Source of the DNA: Lunularia cruciata
Taxonomy: Eukaryota > Streptophyta > Marchantiopsida > Lunulariales > Lunulariaceae
Direction of reading: 5' to 3'
NCBI GenBank assembly: GCA_948567375.1
Contig: OX419759.1
Coordinates: forward strand, 44,916,593-44,980,592
DNA length: 64,000 nucleotides
Shown: piece by piece, positions 1 through 10,132 of the stretch
Layout of the letters: the number at the start of each line of letters is the position of its first letter
Numbering within the stretch: position 1 is the stretch's first letter
Program-made: the position numbers and the translations under genes
Notes under the pieces: generated by a model
Database searches by the model: none
What the model saw: only the letters and a program-made list of their open reading frames with translations
What the model was told of the DNA's origin: nothing

Positions 1-240
1 CAGAACTTTTCTGTCCCTCTCTCTCCTTGGTCCGATTCCCCTCATTTCGCACGCTAATAAGGCCAATTCTTAACTCATGATGCATATATAGATCCCTCGT
101 ACTCTGACGGATGTTGTTACAAGATGTCTTGTTAATTATATTACTTCAGAGTAGACTCAGTTAGCTCAGAAGTTTCTCAATAGATGAAAAAAATGTCACT
201 CCTATACGATGCAAGGGGGATCGCCGCTGTCGCGAAACAC

Positions 241-1966
241 CTACCACGTCCAATTGAGGGTGCTTGTGACGGTGTTGAGTAGACTTGTGTAGGTTTCACA
301 ATCGCCATATTCTTCCATTACAGCACACCAAGTTACAGTCGTATCTTCGCCAGCTGGTTGCCCCTCGTCTGGACTTGGAGCGTCTACGGAGGATTGAATG
401 AGACCAAGAATAAATAATTGGAAGTAATGAAATACTTAAAACGTTGATTGTTTCTTGAGATACCTTTAGCTAATAAAAACACGTGAAGTCACTCTCATCT
501 CAAAAGGCTCTGATCCAAAGCGCTTGTAATCGATATATCCGCAGGTTTGAGTAGCTATAACTGAAACATCAACGCTAAAACTCTCACTTGGAATCAGCCC
601 GTCGTCGTTTGGAGGAGGAGCAGGGGAAGGAGGAGAAGCCAAAGGATCGGCAGTAGGAGCAGGAGCAGGAGCAGGAGTGGTGCCACTGGGTGCTGGGGCT
701 GATCCTGACCCCGGTGCTAATGCTGGGGCTGGTGATGAATCAGGTGGAGGTGCCGGCGGTGAATCTTGAGCTTCATATAACAAGTAAGAAATGGTTTCGA
801 TTTAGCATGTGCCTTCTCCCTGACAGAATTTCAACATAGAGCTCTCCAGATATTGACCTTCGATGGAAGAGAAAGATGCTGAAAGAGTAAATTAGACTCA
901 TCATACAACCATTCATATCATACGCGTTTGTCTAAATTGGCGTCAGTATGTAGAGACGAAATTCAGCCAAGAGAGAAATTTCAATTAAACATAAACGACG
1001 AAATGCAGACTGTGCTGAAAACGAAGAACCGTACTTTTTAAGATGTAAACAGCATCTAAACAAATGTATATTCGTCACATTTAGCGGGTGATGATGAATT
1101 TTTCTTTATCAGCTTCCAGTCAAGCACCTTCGATGGATTACTCTATGCAGTTCTCTTCTGCATCGCCTATTTCAGATCGCTTTCACTGAGTTAAAATTGA
1201 TCAATCCGAACAATCAAGACATTTATAACTGAAATTCATCTACAATGTCGGAGGCCTAGGTGATATGCAGATGTGAGCTGGAACAAAATCAGTCGAGCGC
1301 CAGAATCGTTTCGAAAAAAAGCTTCACAGAATTCTATACTCGATTCTCCATTGAGCTTTCGTAAGAAGCGGCCATGCGAATGAATTGCCGCCATGGATGC
1401 AATCATATTGGTAAGATCTGCTCCAACTTTGAGTGTCTAACTTACGCTTCTCGATGATCGGACAAAATTGAAGCTATAGTACTGATGTAGCACGAGTATC
1501 TTCTATTGATACAAATTACAGTAAGTGAATGACAAATTTCCGACGCGGGATAACTAAGACATTTAAAATTCCTACAAGATTGTAAAAATAGATCGAAAAC
1601 CGAAACACAACCGAGTTATATGCACACTGAAATTTAGCGCTAATATTCAAGAAACGGATTCTAGCTGCAGCAAGTTGTTTTACGGCCAGTGCCATCCAGA
1701 ACAACAATCTCCAGAGTCAATTTCAAGTGAATTCTGTCACAACTGAATTGGAATGAGATAACAAATCCGGGACATGAGATTCAAAAATATAGAAATCATT
1801 TGTCGCAAACTAAACAAGACATCCAGGAAATAATACGAAGACAGTCAACATAGGATTCTCCGCTGCTTGTTCTGTCGAGGATTACTGCAAAGGACGTAAG
1901 TTTGCAGCAAGAACCTGCCATGGAGACGATCAGACACAAATGCAGCAAAATCTGTAACGGCCGCAT
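241..1966 (-). CDS. Candidate secreted Pro/Ala-rich, arabinogalactan-protein-like gene, 4 exons
   Basis: Proposed exons on the minus strand are 1966-1915, 878-858, 770 to about 487, and about 386-241. Exon 1 starts with ATG and encodes a clear signal peptide (MRPLQILLHLCLIVSMA). The CAG/GT donor at 1915 and the pyrimidine-rich acceptor before 878 keep phase, and so does the step into exon 3, giving a mature start near A-QDSPPAP, as in classical AGPs. Exon 3 is a Pro/Ala/Ser block with AP, SP and TP dipeptides that are typical sites of hydroxyproline-linked arabinogalactan. It then continues into a non-repetitive domain with one Cys (TQTCGYIDYKRF). The last exon (TVTWCAVMEEYGDCE) adds two Cys and stops with TAG at 243-241. 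The final intron is the weak point: the best donor near 465 lies after an in-frame stop, so the usable donor near 487 is poor, and the protein may instead end in exon 3. I do not recognise the C-terminal domain. Likely location is cell wall or extracellular (inference). Confidence 0.5.
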
Positions 1967-2638
1967 TGCGCCAGAGCTTTGATCCTGCAAAGTCCGGCCT
2001 CTGTCGAAACGAGCGCAGCTCTGTCTCTCCTCCTTCGTGACTAATAAAGGAAGACCGGGAAAAAGTGTACAAAATTCACTACAAATTCATGAAGGAAAAT
2101 CTGGTCCGGACCCGCAACAATAAGAACATGTGGACGCGTACCGCCAACCAGGAAATACAGCGCCACGCCTATTTCGTTCATTCCTCAGGACGAGCGGCCT
2201 TGCACATTCATCGGGTAGACAGGGGGTCGTGCGCCCAGACGAGGCGCAGTGCAGGGATCTGGTATTCCTTCCGCGTGGCTTAGTTGGTCACGCTCCTCCT
2301 CAGTCTTGACGTCCCGTTACGGAAAATAGATTCGTCGGCACGTCTGTCCACTCCATCAAATATGGCCCTCAACTATATTAGCGGTACTTCCCTTGGTTTG
2401 CTTGCATTTCTACTGCAGGCTTCTGTAGCAGCATACTTGGTTATCCTTTTCCTTAGATTCTAGATGGAAGGAGGATCGGCGTCAACGAGTTCTCAGCTCT
2501 GTCCGTCTCACCGGATTCCAGTCGGTGCAGTATGTTGTCTTATATTATTCTTTGTATGTTAAACGAACGAGTCTGAAGGATCTTGCACTTGACAGCTTGG
2601 TATGATTCTCTGGCTGACCATGTGTGCGCGCAAGCAAA

Positions 2639-2822
2639 CTGTATAGCACAGGACGCTGTGTGGTTGCTGTAATGCTTTGTTGCTTATTTCAAATTCTCTT
2701 TCTGCACGTCGGTAAATTTCGTTGTGTACTCTGTATACCACAGTACGTTCTGTGTGGTTGCTGTAATGCTTTGTTGCTTTATTACAACTTCTTTCTCTGC
2801 ACTTCGGCAGATGTTGTGTAAT
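2639..2822. repeat. Two-copy tandem duplication, period 92 bp
   Basis: The segment beginning CTGTATAGCACAG at 2639 is repeated from 2731 as CTGTATACCACAG, followed in both copies by GTGTGGTTGCTGTAATGC and a CTTTCTCTGCAC-type tail. The copies differ at scattered positions and small indels. No coding meaning is evident, although both strands stay open by chance. Confidence 0.8.
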
Positions 2823-3692
2823 CATTGACTGTGAATTGACAATCTTCTGTGCCCGTTTTCATGCGGTTGCAAGAGCAGAAGAGCGTTCTGCAGATATACA
2901 GAAATGAATTACGAGGATCTTACCGATCCAGACCAGGTATGAAGCAATTTGTACTCCGCAGATTCGAGAGGTGGCCAACGAAAAGAGCGTAATTGTCGTC
3001 GAATAGCTGTTTATGTTAGATCTTTACCAATCTAGACCAAGTATGTAAGAGCTAATCTTTGATACGTATCGAGCATCTTGTATTCCCGCCGATGTCCCCC
3101 AGCGGTGGACAAAGAAGACTACGCAATAGTCAGATAGCTGTTCCGAGTAGATCTTGACCATCCTGTCACGGTTCAAGATCTTTCTCGTAATGGTGGAGTG
3201 AGTGGAACTAACAAACTGCGCGAGTGATTATCATGACGCGAATCATAATTCATCCACCTGGACAGTTAGATCAATTATGGATGGCGAGATCCGAAGATAA
3301 AAGATCAGACTGAGTCTGTCTGTAAGATGAACAGTACTTTGATCATCCAACCTATCTTCACCTAACTCGGGCGTGAAGATTTTCTAAATTAGTACCCAGC
3401 TTTATGCTACACCTTGATAATATAATCATCTACATTCTATAATCGTCTAATATAATCCTTTTTTATATTTTTATATTTTACAAAGGGAAAAAATGAGCTA
3501 AATAATATACCGGATAATAAAATTTAAAAATATGTAAGGTGCGAATATGCAAAAGAAAAGAATTAGAATAAAGAAATGTAAACTTGGTGATCAAATTGGG
3601 TTTGGTTACTCTGTAGATTGCATTAACATTGGTGCATGTTAATGATACACATCCTGTGTGTGAGCGGTACGTGTGTAAGATATCATAATCAA

Positions 3693-3812
3693 ATAATATT
3701 GTAAGAAATATTGAATTCTTTAAATGGAATAGAGTTTAGTTTACCATAAATAATAATATCGTAATAAGTTCGGAATTCTTTCAATGAAATAGAGTTTAGT
3801 TTACCATAAAAC
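3693..3812. repeat. Two-copy tandem duplication, period 60 bp
   Basis: GAATTCTTTAAATGGAATAG at 3713 recurs as GAATTCTTTCAATGAAATAG at 3773, each followed by AGTTTAGTTTACCATAAA. An AT-rich spacer with AATAATAT separates them. No coding function is seen. Confidence 0.75.
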
Positions 3813-4994
3813 GTGTTGAAACGAGAACTATTATACTCCGTATCAGAAACAAATGCATAACTTGTAATTGTTGGTGTGTATGCTGATGATGACAATGAAT
3901 TATGAGGAGCTGACAATTTACCCAAAACATAAGAATTTGCGTCAATTGTTTGGTAGAGATTTACCACTGTATCCACAAAGCAAAGAATAAACCGTGAAAT
4001 CAATAATGGGACTTCTCGGACATGGTTCATTATGAACTTACTGAACGGAAATTCACGAAGGCATTTTCAGAGCATGTGGTTAGCTTCAAGCAGAAATCAA
4101 TATCTCCACAATGAGTCAAGCCATTACGTGTGTAGTAAGCCTAGGCTACTCTAGTGTTTGTTCTAATTCCAATGGTCCAAAAAACTCAGCTAACCAAAAA
4201 AAACACTTAGCAAACCAACATCCGACGTTCCAGCAAAACCACTTTGAAATCTAGGTTAGTGAACTTTTGACTATTTTCTGATTTATCTATAGAGGTATAA
4301 ATCTTTCTACCTCCTCATAAACCAAATTTTTGCCTTAAAAATTATAGCTTCCTCTTGAGAACTTCAAAATTCACTTTCCGCTCTATCCTAACTCCAATGA
4401 GCTGAAACTTTTTTCCACAAGTTCCCTTCAATACATTGCAATGACTTTTTTTTGCTAATTAGCAATTTTAATCAAAAATCAGTGTGCTAAAGAATTGAAA
4501 CCCACCCAAACAATGTAGCTAGTGGATCGTAAGAAAATCATAGGTAACAAAAGTGTAGAATGTAAGGAGGAACTTGATATGCTTCTTGGCGGTTTGAACA
4601 ATCTCCTTCAAAGAATTAACCTGTATGTTTAAGGTTTCATTTTTAGCTTGGTTTAAATCCTTAGTGAACATCTCTTATTCAAGAAGAAGAAAATAAAGGG
4701 AGAGACCAATCTCTTTTGGATACAATTTGCCATAGCTCTTGACTAATTTGGACATCACGGGAATGGAGTACTTGTGTTTGAGGGGTTTGAATATTTTGGG
4801 GTGTTAGTGCAGGATCTATAATAGCTTATACTGACTGGGGATGCAAGCAATAATAGAGATCTGCGGTAGAGAGGTGCAATAGCTGGACTGAGAGGAAAGA
4901 GCAAGGATTTCTACCATGTTTGAAGAGAAGGGGATTTTGAGAGTGTGTAGGACTACTCATTTGGACTCTCTTCCCTTTAGCCCACTATCAATGG

Positions 4995-5145
4995 AGAAAT
5001 ATATTTTAGTTGTAAAGGATTGTATTCCATCAATTACCAAGTTATATACAATGACAAAAGACTGGTCATATGATGAAATATATTTTTGACGTAAAGGACT
5101 ATATTCCATCAATAGCCAAGTTTTCTAAGAAGACAAAAGAAGGTT
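4995..5145. repeat. Two-copy tandem duplication, period 80 bp
   Basis: GAAATATATTTTAGTTGTAA at 4995 recurs at 5075 as GAAATATATTTTTGACGTAA. Both are followed by AGGAnTnTATTCCATCAATnnCCAAGTT and, further on, by a GACAAAAGA block. Confidence 0.75.
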
Positions 5146-5509
5146 CATACATTTTGTTGGGGTACATGTTTTCAAAATGTTTTAGTGTTTAGTCATGTCT
5201 ATGTCACTTTTTCCTTTTGTTCTCATGGAGACTATTGTACATAAGCTTGGGAATTTCTTGGGACTTTATTGAGTTATATTTCCATGAAGTTCTAATTACT
5301 TCATGTGTTATTATTGTTTATGAATGCCAAAACATTTCATGACATGACTTGTTTGAAGAGATCAATACTCTAGAGTAATCTGAACCACAATAGAAAATGC
5401 AATTCCTTCAGCAATGGATACTTATTTTCAGATTCAGTTAAATCCTTGTGCATCATCTTATTCCCTCTTTTCAAATTGTTTATACTGTTTACATACAACA
5501 ATTTAATAA

Positions 5510-5773
5510 ATGTGTAGGAAAGACTATGGTAGCCAACAACATTGCATTGGTATATTGAAGGCTAGCCACAAAAATAGCTTACATATTATATTGTATAATT
5601 TCTTGATAAACCAACATGATCCACGGATTGAAGAAGACAATGACTTCTTAGAGGAGATGAACAATGAACACCTTGCCATTCACCAAGAGCTTGGTAGAGA
5701 ATTCTTACAAGGGACTATTATAGAAGAATGCTTCAAATTGCATCAAGATGTTGGTGGAAATGTATATGTATGA
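5510..5773 (+). pseudogene. Possible PIF/Harbinger-like transposase C-terminal relic
   Basis: An 87-codon open stretch contains IILYNFLINQHDPRIEEDND followed by FLEEMNNEHLAIHQELGRE. Harbinger (DDE_Tnp_4) transposases and their plant relatives commonly end with an I-(L/V)-H-N-F-L-(I/L) helix followed by an acidic stretch. Here His is replaced by Tyr. No upstream DDE residues, inverted repeats or target duplications could be found, and the start is arbitrary. The identification rests on this short similarity from memory and could be coincidence. Confidence 0.28.
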
Positions 5774-5999
5774 TGATGAATAAAATAGATGTTTTTTTCT
5801 AGTATGTTCCATGTGTTATGAATTATGCTTGTGTATGTTGTTGTGTACATTTGTAAGTGTAAACTATAGTTCTTGTAAGTACCTACTTTAAGTGGTTTAA
5901 AGCTAGAATGTACAATGTTTGCAAGTTCAAATTTGTGGAGTCTAGGAAGAGCGTAGTAGTCAAAAGTTATCCCAATTTTGAAATGTTTGTGAGAGATTA

Positions 6000-6660
6000 G
6001 GTAAAGGGAGGCTCTCAAAAGCGGTTCCGGGTGTTCTTGCTTGCGCTTTTTGAAGGAAGGAAGCGTATATTTTGAAGTTGAAAGGAGTGTGAGAGAAGTA
6101 ATTTGAAGGGGAGTTGGGTCACTTCATTCTTGATGATTGTCAAAGGAAGGGAAGAGAAAGAGAAAAATTTGAGAAAGGGATAATTTTGGGAAGAGATACA
6201 ATAGCAAAAGGAGGGAGGAGAGGAGAGGCAAATTTTGGAAAATTTAGAGAAGAGAGAGGAATAGAAAGAGATCCATTTTCAAAAGTAAGGTTTAAGCTTT
6301 TCAAAAATGTATGGAAGAGAGAGGAGGGGAAGGAGATCTATTTTTGAAACTGGAGTTTAGCTTTATGAAAGAGATATAGAGATTCAAAATTTAAAGAGTA
6401 GATAATACAAAATGCATAATGGCAAGAGCAAAATCTGGAAAAAGTAATTGCAGAATTCCCTTGGTGCTCCTTACCTTCCTGCAAACTCAACTTCCCTAAC
6501 CCCCTTGGTGCTCCTTATCTTCTTGCAAACCCTTGCAACCTCCCTTTTGTTCTCCTTCCACTCTTGCAAATGACTTGCAACTTCCCATTGTACTCCTTAT
6601 CTTCTTGCAACCCTCGTTGGTGTCCCTTACAACTCAGCTTGCATTTGAGACTAAAACATT
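6000..6660. other. Purine-rich block followed by pyrimidine-rich repeat block
   Basis: About 6020-6400 of the plus strand is dominated by G and A (GGAAGGGAAGAGAAAGAG-like runs), so it reads open as a Lys/Glu/Arg-rich peptide (6114-6347) that I take to be compositional. From about 6460 to 6660 the bias flips to C and T, with loose repeats of CTTGGTGCTCCTTA and CTTCTTGCAA. No gene is called. Confidence 0.6.
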
Positions 6661-6774
6661 CCAAGATTCAATTGTATCTTGAAAATTTGTAGAACAAAAT
6701 AGAACGGTCTTTATTATCGTTACATGGTTTACAATTTGGAATCATCATTGCCTACAAAATCAATCTCAATGCAC

Positions 6775-6953
6775 GAATGTAACTTTTGGTCTCTTGAGTG
6801 CTCTTTCCGGCATTCTAAAAACAGGGCATAAAAGCAATTTGTTTTTTTCTTTTTCTCGAAAAATAGGGAAACCCTAAACCCTAAATCAAATTGCTTTCAT
6901 GCCCTGTTTTTAGAATGCCGGAAAGAGCACTCAAGAGACCAAAAGTTACATTC
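6775..6953. repeat. Near-perfect 66-bp inverted repeat with CCCTAAA repeats in the loop
   Basis: The arms are 6775-6840 and 6888-6953. Reverse-complementing the right arm gives the left arm with a single mismatch (A at 6830). The 47-base loop contains CCCTAAACCCTAAA (6872-6885), the plant telomere motif. A diverged direct relative of part of the arm (GCATTCTAAGAACAAAGCAT) lies about 30 bp beyond the right arm, near 6991. No target duplication is evident. Confidence 0.9.
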
Positions 6954-7289
6954 ACAATGATCAAACCTAAACCACCAAAAATAGAGTATGCATTCTAAGA
7001 ACAAAGCATGAAAGCTATTAGATTTAGATTTTACTTTCCTCTCTGAATTTAAGCTTTCAGTTCTAGACCTATTCTTTTTTGCCCCATTAACATAAACTCT
7101 AATTCCTCTTGAGCTCTTATTCTCTTTTGCTCTAATTTCTAGCTCCAGTATTTTCTGAGCTTCAAATTCCTACACCGGGGCTAGTTTGATCCTTGCTCTG
7201 TTATTTATTACATCCTTCCTCTGTATTGATAGTGTCAGCAAAGCTTGCGCAAATCTAAACGCTCATAGCATATAGTGAAGGTTTCCCGA

Positions 7290-7810
7290 AGCCTTTAGAG
7301 ATTTTTTTTTCCTTTTTCGATAAGAACTCTCAACTTCTTTCACTTCTTGCACTAATTTTCATCGTCTCAGCAGTTTCCCTAAACGTTTAGAGATATTCTT
7401 CCTTTCTTGAGAATCAGTCTTAACTTCTTACACTCCTTACACTCAAATTTTTCGTTCATATAGCTCTCTTGAGAATCACTCTCACCTTCTTTCACTCCTT
7501 ATACTAAATTTTCAAAAAAAAAATTGTTTATGGAGCTTTCTCATGTGGAACATCATTGAATTCAAACGCAAGGGGTTATTCAACTGTTTGCAGGAGTGAA
7601 ATTTGCCCCGTGTGTTGAGGAACTTTGCATACCATGGGAAGGAAGGGAAGAGTTTGGAGGATTCAAAAATCGAACTTGGGCGAGGTGGTTCGCGAGAAAG
7701 CAATTTTCCATTCATGAGACTGAATCACAAAAGGCAAATTTGCCTCGTGTGTCGAGGAACTTGGAATGCCATGGGGAGGAAGGGAAGAGATCCTAGGGAG
7801 TTAGAATTCA
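7290..7810. repeat. Cluster of degenerate short tandem repeats
   Basis: 7290-7510 has about three loose copies of a ~100-bp unit around TTGAGAATCACTCTCACC and CTTTCACTCCTTA. At 7596-7660 and 7735-7795 a second unit (GAGGAACTTTGCATACCATG versus GAGGAACTTGGAATGCCATG, each followed by GGAAGGGAAGAG) is repeated with a period near 138 bp. Both reading frames across the second unit stay open, but the translations show no known domain. Confidence 0.65.
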
Positions 7811-8843
7811 AAGATCCATTCAGCATTTTAGCATACCATTATCTGTCAAGTGCCAGCCCATATTACCAGCAATAACTAGCTCCAATTTTTGGCTTGTCTA
7901 TACCTTCACACTGTTTAACTTTAAATCAAGTCCTATCCTGTAACCCTCTCCTGATTTTCTCCGAAATCTAAAATGAAATGCCCAGTAAACCCGAAACAAA
8001 TTTCACATGCATTTCAGCAAATCCGGACTTTTGGCTTGATGGGTAGACCCCTCCACCCCTAAATCACCGTAAAGTTTGCAACTGAAACCAGTGTTATACT
8101 AGAACGGACCCGGTAATAACCATTTCCTTTCCTGGATGAGTTGCCTGAGCTTGAACCTGCAAAAGTTGCTCAATAGCCACCTCTAGAAACATGGTGCCCG
8201 GCGCACGCAACCTGAGGCGCTTCTGGCCTGCACTGAACCAGCTGGTGGCTTTGGTGGACTAAATTCACAACAGATTTGATGATCAATAATACTCTTCAAT
8301 TTCTGGATACTAATCCAGAACCTGAACATCCGCCATGGACAAGGACAACAAATTTACGGCCCAATATGTACGAAGCTGGATAATTGAAGGAGCAACGATT
8401 ACAGCAGATTTTGAAGGAGTTGTCGGATGCCAAATGCACGGATACTCATGGAGTTCTCCATTTGGAGCACTTTGACGATTCTGCAAGTGAAAGAATGCAT
8501 AAGTGTTTTACATGTGTGCGCGGTTGCTCTGTGGCAATCTAAGCCTAAGATCACTGTGGCAATCTAAGCTTAAGATAGTGATCGAATCGCATGGAGACCA
8601 CACCGTATGTGAATCGGACAAGTCCACTCTATCTGGTTAAGCTAAAACTCAATCTGTTAGTAAAGTAACGGTCCTCTATGATAGGACCGATCTATGAACT
8701 ATTCTAGACAATTTGTGTTTACTTTGATTATGGAGAATCTCGAAAGAGATCGATACGGAAAAATCCTCGTGGACTAGTGCAAATAGCATCGCAAAACGTC
8801 TGTAGGCATTGCTACGGTCACCGCTGCTCGAGCAGTTCTTTAC

Positions 8844-9090
8844 CATGGACTTCGTACATGTTGGCTCAGTAGATATCCAATTCTTTACAGGTGGTAGTGG
8901 CGAATTGTCAGGTCCTGCCTACTCGTATGATGGCATCGGTGCCCAAATCTGTGGTCAAATTACTCAAGAAGGCCGTGTGATAAGGCTTTTCAGTAATTCA
9001 TCTTGCGCCGGTGTCGATCTTTACAATTGTGGAGGTCGCACAACTCTAATAGGGTCCAGCATGGGCAGTCTCTGGTTCCCTGCGAATTAG
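8844..9090 (+). CDS. Hypothetical 82-aa ORF, possibly a 3' exon
   Basis: The ATG at 8844 sits in a good context (TTACCATGG) and the frame runs to TAG at 9090. The peptide is Gly/Ser-rich with three Cys (AQICGQITQEG, SSCAGVDLYNCGG) and ends SLWFPAN. No family is recognised. The frame also extends upstream to 8809, so it may be the last exon of a gene whose upstream exons I cannot find. It is flanked by the short duplication at 8527-8575 (CTGTGGCAATCTAAGC twice) and by non-coding DNA. It could be chance. Confidence 0.25.
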
Positions 9091-9679
9091 ATTACTGGGG
9101 TGAGTTCGGTAAGTTGCATTTGTCGCAGACGCCGATCGTTCCAGGCCAAGAATGAATCAGAAGCGCCTGCTTGCAGCAACTCATTAACCAAACCCACTGG
9201 TGTTATCTTCGTCGTGAGTGATAACAAGGACAAGTGATTGCTGAGTACCTTTGATGCCGTTGGGCTATATTCACAAATGAAGAAACTGTCTGACGAAGAA
9301 AAAAGCACCTGGCTCAAATCGCAGAGTGTAACCTTTGAATCTGAATTATTGGGGACAAAGAACTTTGCGAGCGCGTTGCCTAGATTGGGTGATTGAGGTA
9401 GAGTGCAGTGCGCCATTGCAAGTGCAAGAAACGTTGCCCCCACGTTGTCCGTTTCAAAATCAACAAGCGTCTGTCGTTTATGACAGTTCTGGTTGACAAT
9501 CATCTATCGATCATCTAGTGTTCAATTTATATCGTTCTCATACAATGGTGTAAATAATCTATGACTAAATGGTGCACTGTATTGTTTTGATGTACTTTGG
9601 GTTAAGCTTGACATCGCTCTCCTTTCTATAGTCAAACGAGATTCAAACCAAGGTAGGTTCTTCTATTAAAGAGTAAGAG

Positions 9680-9722
9680 ATGGGGTCTTCCCATCCTTCA
9701 TTTTTCCTACGCGGTCGCCTTT
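9680..9722 (-). repeat. Copy of a dispersed ~43-bp core repeat
   Basis: On the minus strand this reads AAGGCGACCGCGTAGG, an A-rich spacer, GAAGGATGGGAAGACCCCATC. The same core recurs at 30603-30645 (minus) and, diverged, at 58448-58491 (plus). Only the core is shared with the other loci. Confidence 0.7.
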
Positions 9723-10132
9723 TATCGTTAAAGAGTAAAGCATTAGAACTTCACATTTGATGACACGCTGCAGATCTAACAGAAGGTGGGTGAAACCGAA
9801 AGCTACCCTGGAGCTACCTTCAGAATCGTTGGATGCGATCTTAGTGTTTGTAGGCTACCTACATCTCGTGATGTGGTAAATGAGAAGGCAATTCACGTCA
9901 TTGTTGTGCTGATGCAGGTTACAACCCTTAGATAAGATAATTGTACGTAATAAGAAGGAAACTAAACAATTTCACCCTCTATCCTTCCTTGCAGACTCCG
10001 TACATTCTTCCCATATGCATTTCCTCGTAGCTTGACATAAGTTTGACATAAGGTGGGGTTCGCACAATAATGATCATCAGCATCGATCAAATGAAGACAA
10101 CGAACGGTCAGATCAATGGAATTGGGAATTGC

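Larger units (their letters stand above)
1967..5500. other. Gene-poor DNA upstream of the AGP-like gene
   Basis: Apart from the short duplications listed separately I see no gene. 2065-2283 is open on the plus strand, but its translation shows no domain. About 2900-3170 has a loose, decayed repetition around GATCCAGACCAGGTATG and TCTAGACCAAGTATG. The stretch just upstream of 1966 would hold the promoter of the AGP-like gene; no distinct TATA box can be assigned. Confidence 0.4.

Noticed and set aside
466-783. Reading the Pro/Ala-rich stretch as a complete 105-aa gene
   Set aside because: It has no ATG start in a sensible place and no signal peptide; it fits better as exon 3 of a spliced gene with the signal-peptide exon at 1966.
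1516-1707. Hydrophobic 63-codon minus-strand frame as an exon of the AGP-like gene
   Set aside because: It breaks the phase of the splice model and resembles nothing; it lies within the proposed first intron.
6114-6347. Lys/Glu/Arg-rich 77-codon frame
   Set aside because: A product of the purine-rich composition; no start context or homology.
9087-9503. 138-codon minus-strand open frame
   Set aside because: No motif, no family resemblance and no supporting exon structure; likely chance.
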